Assembly: GCA_020353195.1 (NCBI GenBank)
Contig: CP070691.1
Span: 3,044,608 to 3,090,694, forward strand
Origin: Phycisphaerales bacterium
GTDB taxonomy: Bacteria; Planctomycetota; Phycisphaerae; UBA1845
Direction: 5' to 3'
Length of the DNA: 46,087 nt
Shown here: positions 8,568-16,543 of the stretch, piece after piece
Layout: the number at the start of each line of letters is the position of its first letter
Position numbering within the stretch: position 1 is the stretch's first letter
Position numbers and translations under genes: made by a program
The notes under the pieces: model-generated
The model's input: only the letters and a program-made list of their open reading frames with translations
Databases searched by the model: none
Told to the model about the DNA's origin: nothing

Positions 8568-9935
8568 CTACCCTCCCCGCCGCTCCTCATCCTCTCGCTC
8601 CTTCTCGGTCTTCTGCGGAAGCTTGGTGAAAACGACGTCGCCTTCCTTCACGCCCTCGATGACCTGGGCGTATACCCCGTTGTCGAGCCCAACCCGGCAC
8701 TTGGCGAACTCCGGTTCGAGATCTTCCCCACGCTCGTTCTTGACCTGCAGATAGACCCCCAGCTCATTGTTCGGGTTCCGCTTGATCGCGTCGTGCGGCA
8801 CCAAGACCGCGTCGTACACCGATTTGGCCGTGAACACCACGTCCGCCTGCATCGACGACATGAGCAGATGCCGGTTCTCGCTGGTCACCTCGATGTCCAC
8901 CAGGTACGTCACGACCGACGAACCCGATTTGGGCTCGGGATAGATCCGCTCGATCGTGCCTTCGAACTCCTCGTCTCGAAACGCCTCGACCGTGATCTTG
9001 ACGTTGGAGGCGGGCTCTATCGGGGTCTCCTCGCCCTCCGGGTCCTCATATCGGTTGCCGCCGGGGCGGGCTTCCGCCGGCGCCAACTCGAGTACGTCGC
9101 CGACGTCGGCTTCGTCAACCTCGGCCCGCACGTAGCAGACACTCCAGTCGGCCAGCACGGCCAGGAGCGTGCCTCCGGTGATGGTCGTCTTTCCACCCTG
9201 AATGACTTCCCCTTCCTCGGCGAGGATCTGGGATACCATTCCGTCCACCGGGGCGACGATGTCCGTTTTCTCCAACCGCTTCCGAGCGTCACCCTGAGTC
9301 GTTTTCGCCGTCTCGACGGCGGCTTCCGCCAGCGCCACGTCCTTCTCCGCCAGCTCGACCGCCATGTTCGCCTGCTGGACGTCCGCCTTGGCCTGTTCGA
9401 TCTGGGCCTTCAACTCTTCGTAGACGGACTTCGCACGCGAGTACTCCAGCTCTGAGCCCTCACCGCGGCCAAACAAATCCTCTTTGTGCCTGTAGTCGGC
9501 TTCGGCATGGATCATCCGACCGTTCAGCGCCTCGAGCCGCGCGCGGGCTGCCTGCAGTCCGCTTGTCTTCCGCTCCTCCAATACGACCTTGGCCCGACTC
9601 AGGTTCGTTTCCGCCCGTTTCAGCTCCTGCTCGGCCCGCCGCACGTTTCGCTCCTCGTCATCGCGCTTCAGGCGAAGCAGGATGTCACCCGCCTTGATCA
9701 CGTCGCCGGCCTTGACCAGCACCTCTTCAACTTCGCCGCTGGCTTCGGCCTTGATTTCCCGCCGCGACTTCGGAATCACCTTGCCTGCGGCGTCGATGGG
9801 AATCGTCAGATCGCCCCGCCGCACCGTCGCCGTTTCGCCCCGCGTGGAGCGAAACTCCATGCGCACGTTGCGGAGATTGTAGTATCCCAGGGCCACAAGC
9901 CCGAGCAGCGGTATCCAGATCAGAACTTTCTTCAT
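8568..9935 (-). CDS. Periplasmic adaptor (HlyD/MacA-like membrane fusion protein)
   Basis: 455 residues starting at the ATG at 9935, where a membrane anchor begins directly (VLIWIPLLGLVALGYY). Residues about 45-90 form the first half of a lipoyl domain (GKVIPKSRREIKAEASGEVEEVLVKAGDVI). A long alpha-helical hairpin rich in Glu, Lys and Ala follows (about 95-215). The second lipoyl half comes next (IVAPVDGMVSQILAEEGEVIQGG), then beta-barrel and membrane-proximal domains. The C-terminus is an unusual highly charged tail, EKEREDEERRGG. It should bridge the permease to an outer-membrane channel. No TolC-like gene is next to it, so an unlinked channel is presumably used. It is first in a leftward adaptor-ATPase-permease-dehydrogenase operon. 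Confidence 0.88.
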   Translation of the reverse strand: MKKVLIWIPLLGLVALGYYNLRNVRMEFRSTRGETATVRRGDLTIPIDAAGKVIPKSRREIKAEASGEVEEVLVKAGDVIKAGDILLRLKRDDEERNVRRAEQELKRAETNLSRAKVVLEERKTSGLQAARARLEALNGRMIHAEADYRHKEDLFGRGEGSELEYSRAKSVYEELKAQIEQAKADVQQANMAVELAEKDVALAEAAVETAKTTQGDARKRLEKTDIVAPVDGMVSQILAEEGEVIQGGKTTITGGTLLAVLADWSVCYVRAEVDEADVGDVLELAPAEARPGGNRYEDPEGEETPIEPASNVKITVEAFRDEEFEGTIERIYPEPKSGSSVVTYLVDIEVTSENRHLLMSSMQADVVFTAKSVYDAVLVPHDAIKRNPNNELGVYLQVKNERGEDLEPEFAKCRVGLDNGVYAQVIEGVKEGDVVFTKLPQKTEKEREDEERRGG

Positions 9936-10383
9936 GGCCGCACCTGCCTTTCGCAGGCCTGCATAGCTTGGTCCGGAGCCAACGCAACAGCACGACGATT
10001 GTGCTACCGGGACTATATCGCCAGCCACTCGCGCAGGCAATCCAAACGGGCCCGTTTCCCCCCTACCGACGTTGTCGGAACTTGTATCGCCGGCGACTAC
10101 AATGAGCGCCGAGCGGCTCTGTGACACACCGAACTGTCTTCGCGCGACGTACGTGTTTCGGGGGCTTCGAATGCAGGCGCCGCCGGTCATCGATACGCGT
10201 GTCAAGCGTTCGCCGGTATCGGGTACGTGCGGGCAAACCCACGCGTGAGAAACCCCCCGGCCGCCTTCTCACATCATCAGGCGCTCCGCACGCGCCCTGC
10301 GACCCGCACGGAGTTGCCCTATAAGGACGGCTCGGACGAGCGGATTTCCGAAGAAACGGTGGTCAACCGCGCCCGGAGCGGCT
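9936..10383. other. 448-bp divergent intergenic region
   Basis: This separates the leftward efflux operon from the rightward lipoprotein acyltransferase gene, so promoters for both directions should lie within it. A TATAAG at about 10320 is the only AT-rich hexamer close to the rightward gene, and I cannot pair it with a convincing -35. No coding frame with a ribosome site and protein-like composition is seen. No repeats or strong terminators are seen. Confidence 0.4.
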
Positions 10384-12213
10384 ATGCTGACGCCGGTGTG
10401 CAGCCAAGGACGGTTCCCCTTGAATCCAAGCGTGGTCAACGTGTCCAAACGTCATCCGAGGCATGCGGCGAAGGGACCCGCAACTCGTGGGTTCGCCACC
10501 GACTCATGGCTGGTGATCGGGGTCCTGCTGGCTGTCAGCCTGGGCTTGCAGAGCATCATCTTCGCTCCGATTTCCGTTTGGCCCTGCGCCTATGTCTGTT
10601 TGGTACCCTGGATTCTCGTGATCGGTTGGTGCTCCTCCCCGCGTCGCGTCTACGTCACCAGCTATCTTCTCGGGTTCGCGTTCTTTCTGATCAACGTCAA
10701 GTGGATCGCCCCGATCACGGTGGCAGGCTACGTCGCCCTGTCGGCCTATTTGGCCGCGTACTTCCCGCTCGTGGCCTGCCCGATCCGTCACGCCGTGCGG
10801 CGACGGCGCGTCCCGATGACGATCGCGGTCCCGGTGATCTGGGTGGGCAGCGAGTTTCTCCGCGCGATCGTGATCAGCGGGTTCCCGTGGTTCTTCCTGT
10901 CACATAGCCAATACCGCATCCTGCCCCTGATCCAGATCAGCGATCTCGTCGGGGCCTACGGCGTGAGCTTCATGGTAGCGATGGTCAACGGTGCGCTGGC
11001 GGACGCCGTCTTCACGTGGCTGCGGGCCCGGACAGATCGGGACGGGGTGACCTGGTGGCGACGGGCCTGGCCGGGGCTGGCAGCGACCGCAGTCGTGGTA
11101 CTGGGCGTTCTCGTGTACGGGCTGGTTCAGATCCACCGCGACACGTCGGTTCGGGGGCCGAAGATCGCCGTGATCCAGGGCGATTACCCCTCGCGAATCA
11201 CCGGGCCCATCGTAACAGAGAACGAGAAGGCCCGTCGCTATTTCTCCATTGCAGAAGAGGCAGCGGCGACGCAGCCGGACCTGTTCCTGCTGCCTGAAAC
11301 GCCGTGGACCATGTTCCTCAATCGGAGTTACCGCCAGCTCGATGACGAGACTGATCAATGGGTCCGATGGTCCAAAAGCTGTTTCGAGGCGCTCCAGGAC
11401 TTCGCGACCCGCCACGACGCCGAACTCATCACCGGCGCCATGAGCCGGGTATTCACGCCGCTGGACCGTCGGGCGGAGGAGTGGAAGTACAACTCGGCGT
11501 TCGTGTTTCGTCCGGACGGATCGCAGCCCGAACGTTACGACAAAGTGCACACCGTCTACTTCGGCGAGACGGTCCCGTTCCGTTTCGGGCGGTTGCGATT
11601 CCTGTACATCTGGTTCAACAGCCTATCGCCGTTCGGCCAGGACGATTCCGAGTACACACTGACGCCGGGGAAGGAGTTCAACGTATTCGAAATGGGCGCC
11701 AAGTCGCAGAACGGCAAGCGCTACCGCTTCGGAATCCCGATCTGCTACGAAGACGTCATGCCCTACGTCAGCCGGCGATTCGTGATCGGGCCGGATGGAA
11801 ACAAGCAGGTGGACTTCCTGCTGAACATCAGCAACGACGGATGGTTCCTCCACAGCAACGAGCTTCCGCAGCATCTGGCGATCTGCTCGTTTCGCGCCGT
11901 GGAGAATCGCGTGGGCATTGCCCGGGCCGTCAACACCGGCATCAGCGGATTCATCGACGCCGACGGGCGGATTCACGATCTGGTCACCGGCCCGGACGGG
12001 CGCAGCCACGGACCGGGTATCGAAGGCTGGCGCACCGCCACCATCGACGTGGACACGCGTTGCAGTCTGTATTCCCGGACCGGCGACGTGTTTGCCCTGA
12101 TCTGCTGCCTGTTGTGGGGCGCCGGATACGCGGACTACCTGGTGGCCCGCGTGCGGGGCAATCGCGCGGCGGAACCGAAGACCACGGACAGGACGCACGG
12201 GTTACGCCCATGA
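10384..12213 (+). CDS. lnt: Apolipoprotein N-acyltransferase
   Basis: 609 residues, longer than the usual ~510. The extra length is a 40-residue N-terminal tail plus loops. The ATG at 10384 has GGAG six bases upstream. A TTG at 10420 behind AAGGA is the alternative start. Residues about 42-250 contain six or so membrane helices. Residues about 258-560 form the nitrilase-fold domain with the catalytic triad in place: Glu305 (LLPETPW), Lys387 (DKVHTVYFGETVPF) and Cys454 (GIPICYEDVMP). A last helix is near the C-terminus. It adds the third acyl chain to the N-terminal cysteine of lipoproteins in the inner membrane. Several lipoprotein genes in this window would yield substrates. Its stop overlaps the next start by ATGA. 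Confidence 0.9.
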   Translation: MLTPVCSQGRFPLNPSVVNVSKRHPRHAAKGPATRGFATDSWLVIGVLLAVSLGLQSIIFAPISVWPCAYVCLVPWILVIGWCSSPRRVYVTSYLLGFAFFLINVKWIAPITVAGYVALSAYLAAYFPLVACPIRHAVRRRRVPMTIAVPVIWVGSEFLRAIVISGFPWFFLSHSQYRILPLIQISDLVGAYGVSFMVAMVNGALADAVFTWLRARTDRDGVTWWRRAWPGLAATAVVVLGVLVYGLVQIHRDTSVRGPKIAVIQGDYPSRITGPIVTENEKARRYFSIAEEAAATQPDLFLLPETPWTMFLNRSYRQLDDETDQWVRWSKSCFEALQDFATRHDAELITGAMSRVFTPLDRRAEEWKYNSAFVFRPDGSQPERYDKVHTVYFGETVPFRFGRLRFLYIWFNSLSPFGQDDSEYTLTPGKEFNVFEMGAKSQNGKRYRFGIPICYEDVMPYVSRRFVIGPDGNKQVDFLLNISNDGWFLHSNELPQHLAICSFRAVENRVGIARAVNTGISGFIDADGRIHDLVTGPDGRSHGPGIEGWRTATIDVDTRCSLYSRTGDVFALICCLLWGAGYADYLVARVRGNRAAEPKTTDRTHGLRP

Positions 12214-13352
12214 AGGAATTGCAGCGTGTCTCGAAACTGCGGAACCGCTTCTTCGGCGCCCCGGCGCAGCGCTGGAGAGCCGGCCCGACACTCATTCACA
12301 AGCCAATGGCAAGGGCTATGACGATCGCGGTGGTTCTCGGCGGCGCGGCAGGCTGCACCTCCCACCCTTATCCCCCGGGAGCACCGGCCACCGCGCAGCT
12401 CAAGCAGCGCGCCCTGGCGTCGCTCAAGCAGGGCGTGCGATACAAACACGTCCCGCTCGTGCGCTCCCAGGCGATCGAAGCCCTGCGAATGGTGGCGCCG
12501 CGCCGCGGGCGCTCCTGGATTCGAACCGCGTTGCACGACGAGCATCCGGGCGTCCGCTTCGCCGCCTGCCTCGCGCTGGGCGAACTGAAAGACGCATCGT
12601 CGAGGAACCGCATTGGTGAGTTGCTCACGGATCCCGACGCCAGTGTCCAGGTGGCGGCAATCTTCGCCCTGCATCGGATGGGCGATCAGAGCCACACACA
12701 CCGGCTGGCCGATTACCTTCTGTACCACGAAGACCCTGCCGTCCGTAGAAACGCCGCCACCGTTCTCGGGCGCCTGGGCGAACCCGGTGCGATCAAACTC
12801 CTCGCCCGGGTCATGAACGACCGGGACGAGGGCCTCCGATTACAGGCGACCGAAGCCATGGCCCGTCTGGGCAGCGAAGAGGCCTGCCAGGATCTGATGT
12901 TCCTGGCCCATGCAGGGCTCGGCGCCCGAGAAACCTTCGCCCTCAACGCGCTGGGCGACACGCTGGACGCCCGGTTTGTCGAAACGTATCGATACAAGCT
13001 CAAGACCGCCGTCCACCGCGAGACCCGACTCGCCGCCGCCCGGGCCCTGGGCCGACTCGGCATCCAGGACGGATACCGTGTGGCCCTGGAGAACGTGACG
13101 TTCGGGGAGCCGGACCGCAATCCAGAGGTGACCAAGAAGGACACACCAAGAAGTCAGATTGTCCGCGCGCGCAGCATGGCCGCCCTGGCACTCGGGGCCA
13201 TCGGGAATCCCGCCGCCCTGCCCCGGCTGGTGGACGCGATCGAGAACCCCTACGACCCCCGCGTGGAGCTGGCCGCCGCCCTGGCTATCGTGGAAATCCT
13301 CTGCGGCGACGCGGAGGCAAGGCTCAACAGGAAGGGAGGAGCTCAGAACTGA
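12210..13352 (+). CDS. HEAT-repeat lipoprotein
   Basis: 380 residues from an ATG that overlaps the lnt stop (ATGA), suggesting translational coupling. A lipobox-like stretch VVLGGAAGC puts a candidate lipid-anchored Cys at residue 49. The preceding 36 residues make an oddly long n-region, so a later start at 12306 is possible, although it lacks a ribosome site. Residues about 80-370 are tandem ~31-residue HEAT/PBS-lyase-type helical pairs, for example VRFAACLALGELKD, VQVAAIFALHRMGD and VRRNAATVLGRLGE. Such solenoids serve as protein-binding scaffolds. No catalytic residues are seen. Its neighbours (lipoprotein maturation and MreD) suggest an envelope role, which is inference only. Confidence 0.8.
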   Translation: MKELQRVSKLRNRFFGAPAQRWRAGPTLIHKPMARAMTIAVVLGGAAGCTSHPYPPGAPATAQLKQRALASLKQGVRYKHVPLVRSQAIEALRMVAPRRGRSWIRTALHDEHPGVRFAACLALGELKDASSRNRIGELLTDPDASVQVAAIFALHRMGDQSHTHRLADYLLYHEDPAVRRNAATVLGRLGEPGAIKLLARVMNDRDEGLRLQATEAMARLGSEEACQDLMFLAHAGLGARETFALNALGDTLDARFVETYRYKLKTAVHRETRLAAARALGRLGIQDGYRVALENVTFGEPDRNPEVTKKDTPRSQIVRARSMAALALGAIGNPAALPRLVDAIENPYDPRVELAAALAIVEILCGDAEARLNRKGGAQN

Positions 13353-13440
13353 GAACGAAGAACCCGGGATCACGGCCTGAGAGGCAAGAGCGTGACGAGG
13401 CGTTTCAAAACGCTGGAGCACGACTGGCTGTCCATTCCGA

Positions 13441-14025
13441 ATGCCCGGTACTCAGTTCGCGCTTGTGTTTCGCATGCGTTGGCTTACGTTCGTAGTCTGT
13501 GCCGTCGTCGTCGTCACGCTCCAGGTGACCGTCGCACACCGTCTGGAGTGGTACGGCGCGCAACCCCAGTGGATCCTGGTGCTGGCGGTCTTCTTCGCCC
13601 TGAACGGTCGCAGCGTCGACGTGCTGATCGGTGTGTGGATCCTCGGGGCGGTCGCCGATCTGCACACGATGGCGCGGTTTGGCCTGCTGTCGCTATCGTA
13701 CGGACTGACCGGCGCAGTGGTCTATCGCGCGCGTGAGTACCTGTATCGCGAGCATCCGGTCACGCAGTTCTGCGTGACCTTCATCGTCTGCCTGCTGATC
13801 GAATTCGGGCTATCGATATACCGGATCAGCTCAACGGGCGCAGCGCCGGGCGCGGTGAGCGTTATGGCGCGCCAACCGCTCTTCGTGTCGTTGTATACCG
13901 CCCTGTGGGCCGTACCGATCCATCTCGTGCTGCTCCGGTTCCATCGCGCGCTCGGTATCATGCCGGCCCGTATGCGCGGGCGCCGTCCCCGGTTCGGCCA
14001 ATTGCGGAATTCGACGCACCGGTAA
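13441..14025 (+). CDS. mreD: Rod shape-determining protein MreD-like
   Basis: 194 residues with five or six hydrophobic helices and little else, the size of MreD. Helix 1 is WLTFVVCAVVVVTLQVTVA. The motif QPQWILVLAVFFALNGRSVDVLIGVWILGAVADL matches the MreD core, in which a short loop and a conserved Gly/Asp helix follow helix 2. The ATG at 13441 is used and Met12 (13474) is an alternative; neither has a strong ribosome site. MreD works with MreC and RodA/PBP2 in elongation of the cell wall. No mreB or mreC is in the visible part of the strand, so this gene appears separated from the usual mreBCD cluster. Confidence 0.72.
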   Translation: MPGTQFALVFRMRWLTFVVCAVVVVTLQVTVAHRLEWYGAQPQWILVLAVFFALNGRSVDVLIGVWILGAVADLHTMARFGLLSLSYGLTGAVVYRAREYLYREHPVTQFCVTFIVCLLIEFGLSIYRISSTGAAPGAVSVMARQPLFVSLYTALWAVPIHLVLLRFHRALGIMPARMRGRRPRFGQLRNSTHR

Positions 14026-14040
14026 CAGGAGCCGTCAACG

Positions 14041-15120
14041 TTGCATCAACCCCCGTTGCCCTTCAACTGGCCACCGGCCCAGCCCGCAATGCCCCGCACC
14101 CGGTACCAGGGCAGCAAGCGGAAACTCGCCGACTGGATCGGCGACCAGGTCAAACACCTGCGGTTCCACACCGTCCTCGACGCCTTCGGCGGCACCGGCG
14201 CGGTCTCGCACATGTTCAAGCGTCGTGGAAAAGCCGTTACCTACAACGACATCCTGCGGTTCAACTACGTCGTGGGCAAGGCCCTGATCGAAAACACCCG
14301 CTGCACGCTGTCGGCGGACGACGTCAACTGGGTTGTCAGCGAGCACCCGCAGTTGGACTACCCTGACTTCATCGAGCGCACGTTCGCAGGGATCTACTTC
14401 ACGACCCGGGAGGATCGCTGGCTCGACGTCGCCTGCCGGAACGTCCGACACCTCAACGACCCGTACAAGCAGGCGCTCGCGTATTTCGCGATCGGCCAGG
14501 CCGCCATCGCCAAGCGACCCTACAACCTCTTCCATCGGCGGAACCTCTACATGCGGACCGCGAACGTCAAGCGCGGCTTCGGCAACAAGACCACGTGGGA
14601 CCGGCCCTTTGAAGACCACTTCCGCAACTTCGCAACGGAAGCCAACCAGGCCGTGCTCGACACCGGCCAACCCTGCCTCGCACTCAATCTCGACGCCCTG
14701 GACGTTCAACCCGGGTACGACCTGGTCTACATCGATCCGCCCTACGTCAACGGTAACGGCGTGGGCGTCGACTACCGAGCGTTCTATCATTTCCTGGAGG
14801 GACTCGTCGATTACGATCGTTGGCCGGAACGGATTGACTGGTCGTCGAAGCACCGGTGTCTGACGCCGAGACCCGGTCCGTGGACGCGGGGAGCCCGGAT
14901 CGGGACTGCGTTCCGATCGCTGTTCCGGCGATTCGCCTCCAGCATTCTGGTGGTCTCGTATCGAAGCGACGGCATCCCGTCACCGTCGCTGCTGGCGGGA
15001 TGGCTGCGTGAAATCAAGCCGAACGTGCGCGTCCATCCCTACCCGGGCCGAAAGAAATACGCCCTGTCGACCAATCCTCGCGCCCGCGAAGTCCTGATCG
15101 TCGCCGCCGGCGGGACGTGA
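14041..15120 (+). CDS. D12-class DNA adenine methyltransferase, orphan
   Basis: 359 residues. The TTG at 14041 follows GGAG by nine bases. An ATG at 14089 has no ribosome site, so I prefer TTG. Motif order is that of alpha-type (D12, Dam-like) N6-adenine methyltransferases: RYQGSKRKL (19-28), the S-adenosylmethionine loop DAFGGTGAVSHMF (47-59), an acidic NDI (69-71), and the catalytic DPPY at 232-235 (DLVYIDPPYVNG). It methylates adenine in an unknown DNA motif using S-adenosylmethionine. No restriction endonuclease, specificity subunit or phage gene is near, so it looks like a solitary, possibly regulatory, methylase, or a remnant of a defence system. It starts 15 bp after mreD. Confidence 0.85.
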   Translation: MHQPPLPFNWPPAQPAMPRTRYQGSKRKLADWIGDQVKHLRFHTVLDAFGGTGAVSHMFKRRGKAVTYNDILRFNYVVGKALIENTRCTLSADDVNWVVSEHPQLDYPDFIERTFAGIYFTTREDRWLDVACRNVRHLNDPYKQALAYFAIGQAAIAKRPYNLFHRRNLYMRTANVKRGFGNKTTWDRPFEDHFRNFATEANQAVLDTGQPCLALNLDALDVQPGYDLVYIDPPYVNGNGVGVDYRAFYHFLEGLVDYDRWPERIDWSSKHRCLTPRPGPWTRGARIGTAFRSLFRRFASSILVVSYRSDGIPSPSLLAGWLREIKPNVRVHPYPGRKKYALSTNPRAREVLIVAAGGT

Positions 15121-15161
15121 GCGCTACTCGAGACTGTCAGAGATGATCGGCAGATGCCCGC

Positions 15162-15182
15162 ATCGGCGCCGCCGGCGCCGAT
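15162..15182. terminator. Perfect hairpin between converging genes
   Basis: ATCGGCGCC (15162-15170) and its exact reverse complement (15174-15182) flank a three-base loop. It lies in the 65-bp gap between the methyltransferase stop and the response-regulator stop, so it could stop transcription from both sides. Neither side has a T-run, so it is not a textbook intrinsic terminator. Confidence 0.5.
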
Positions 15183-15185
15183 CCC

Positions 15186-15596
15186 CTACCTGTGGGCTTT
15201 GGCGTGCAGCATGGTCCGGACCAGATTCACCAGGGCCCGCCGCTCGATCGGCTTGGTGATGTAATCATCGGTGCCGCACTCGGTCGCCCGCTCGATGTCG
15301 GCGGTCTCGTTCAGCGCCGTCACCATCACCACCGGAATGTCGCGCGTCTGCGGATTGGATTTGAGCTGCTTGCAGACCTCGAAACCGGACATCTTCGGCA
15401 TCATGATGTCCAGCAGAATGAGGTCCGGCTTGCACCGGGCGACCTGCTCCAACGCCCCAACCCCGTCGCGGGCTTCAATCGCCGTCACCTCCTCCATGTC
15501 TTCGAGGTAGGCCAGCAGCAACTCGAGGTTCTGTCGGTTATCGTCGACGACCAGAACGGTCCACCGGTCGGAATCTGCCGTCGGCTGATTGCCCAT
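15186..15596 (-). CDS. Single-domain response regulator (CheY-like)
   Basis: 136 residues forming only a receiver domain. The acidic pocket is Asp18-Asp19 (VVDD), the phosphoacceptor is Asp63 (LLDIMMPKMSG), and the switch residues are Thr93 (MVTAL) and Lys115 (TKPIERR). No output domain follows. It would act by protein-protein contact after phosphorylation by a histidine kinase, none of which is in the window. It sits 126 bp downstream of the last microcompartment gene on the same strand, so read-through from that operon is possible. Its link to microcompartment control is unproven. Confidence 0.92.
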   Translation of the reverse strand: MGNQPTADSDRWTVLVVDDNRQNLELLLAYLEDMEEVTAIEARDGVGALEQVARCKPDLILLDIMMPKMSGFEVCKQLKSNPQTRDIPVVMVTALNETADIERATECGTDDYITKPIERRALVNLVRTMLHAKAHR

Positions 15597-15722
15597 GCTC
15601 TCACATCCTTCTCACGGGTCGGGTGCGCCCGTGCACGGGTCATCTTCCACAATTCCTCCCCGTCTGCAACCTCCCGCATCCGGCCCCGGCGCCCCGCGCG
15701 CGGACACCAGGCCGAGGCGCGG

Positions 15723-16301
15723 TCACAGGTACTCGGCGAACAGCTCGCGAGATGGCCCGGGGATCGTAACGGCCGACACCAACAGGCCCTTCTGGCGGAC
15801 GACCTGAGCCGCCGCACCGACGGCCGCCTTCATGTCCGACACCGAACCCGCCATCATCATGTACCCCTTGCCACCCAGGGCCATGGCCGGATGAACACGA
15901 AACAGCGTCACTTGCCCCGCCTTGACGGCGGCGTCCGCAGCCTCCAGCACGCTTGTCCCCGAGTACGTCTCGACCACACCCAGCGCCTTCGGTACGTCCC
16001 CGCCGCCGGCGCCCGCGCCCGGCACGTGCAGCTCCACGCCCTGGCCCAGCGCCTTGAACACCGCCGGGTGAATCCGCGGAATCACAGCGTGATCGATGAC
16101 CCCCTCCGGGGCCGCCGTGAGGCCACGGTCGACCGAAGCCGTCACTTCCGCAACCCTGCCCGTCACCGCGATGATGTACTTGCCCGAACAGAGCGTGCGG
16201 GCGAGCACCAGGCGGACATCGGCGGCCTTGAGCATCGCATCCTGTACGGTGAACCCAACACCGATGCTGGTCAGCTCGATGATTCCGACGGCCTCGATCA
16301 T
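15723..16301 (-). CDS. pduT: BMC-T shell protein, PduT-like, with cluster-binding Cys38
   Basis: 192 residues with two fused BMC domains (about 4-85 and 105-185), making a pseudohexameric trimer. The first domain reads LTSIGVGFTVQDAMLKAADV, and the pore segment ARTLCSGKY puts a cysteine at exactly residue 38. Citrobacter/Salmonella PduT has the same length and fold and uses Cys38 from three subunits to hold a [4Fe-4S] cluster in the central pore (established). The second domain contains VRVHPAMALGGKGYMMMAG and ends in VTIPGPSRELF. The start follows GGGGAG eight bases upstream. It is the last shell gene of the operon. Its pairing with the PduS-like gene just upstream supports an electron conduit across the shell. 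Confidence 0.9.
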   Translation of the reverse strand: MIEAVGIIELTSIGVGFTVQDAMLKAADVRLVLARTLCSGKYIIAVTGRVAEVTASVDRGLTAAPEGVIDHAVIPRIHPAVFKALGQGVELHVPGAGAGGGDVPKALGVVETYSGTSVLEAADAAVKAGQVTLFRVHPAMALGGKGYMMMAGSVSDMKAAVGAAAQVVRQKGLLVSAVTIPGPSRELFAEYL

Positions 16302-16483
16302 GAGTGAGCTCCCCGATTGCGCTGTCGGACCGACTCGCCGGTCGGTCTATCGACGTCAACGCCGGCTACGGTACCGAACACTGCCGCTCCCGGGAAAACC
16401 CGGTAGTCTCCCCACGCCGGGTCCGTGCACACACGTGCGTGGGCATGATGCTGAGCTTTGATGTTCGCGTTCGACATGGTCAC
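16298..16483 (-). CDS. Possible 61-residue ORF in the PduS-PduT gap
   Basis: A small frame fills most of the 242-bp gap between the PduS-like and PduT-like genes. Its stop overlaps the PduT-like ATG. It starts with GTG at 16483 or ATG at 16477, neither with a ribosome site. The product has no recognisable motif and no hydrophobic segment. A CCGGG-AAAA-CCCGG hairpin (16390-16403) lies inside it. The gap may simply be an untranslated spacer with a hairpin that lowers trimer expression. I list it because the stop/start overlap is suggestive. Confidence 0.18.
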   Translation of the reverse strand: MTMSNANIKAQHHAHARVCTDPAWGDYRVFPGAAVFGTVAGVDVDRPTGESVRQRNRGAHS

Positions 16484-16543
16484 GCGTTAGCAATGCCACT
16501 GACTTTGCCTGAAAGACCATTGGATCCCCTGCCCCACGTCTCC

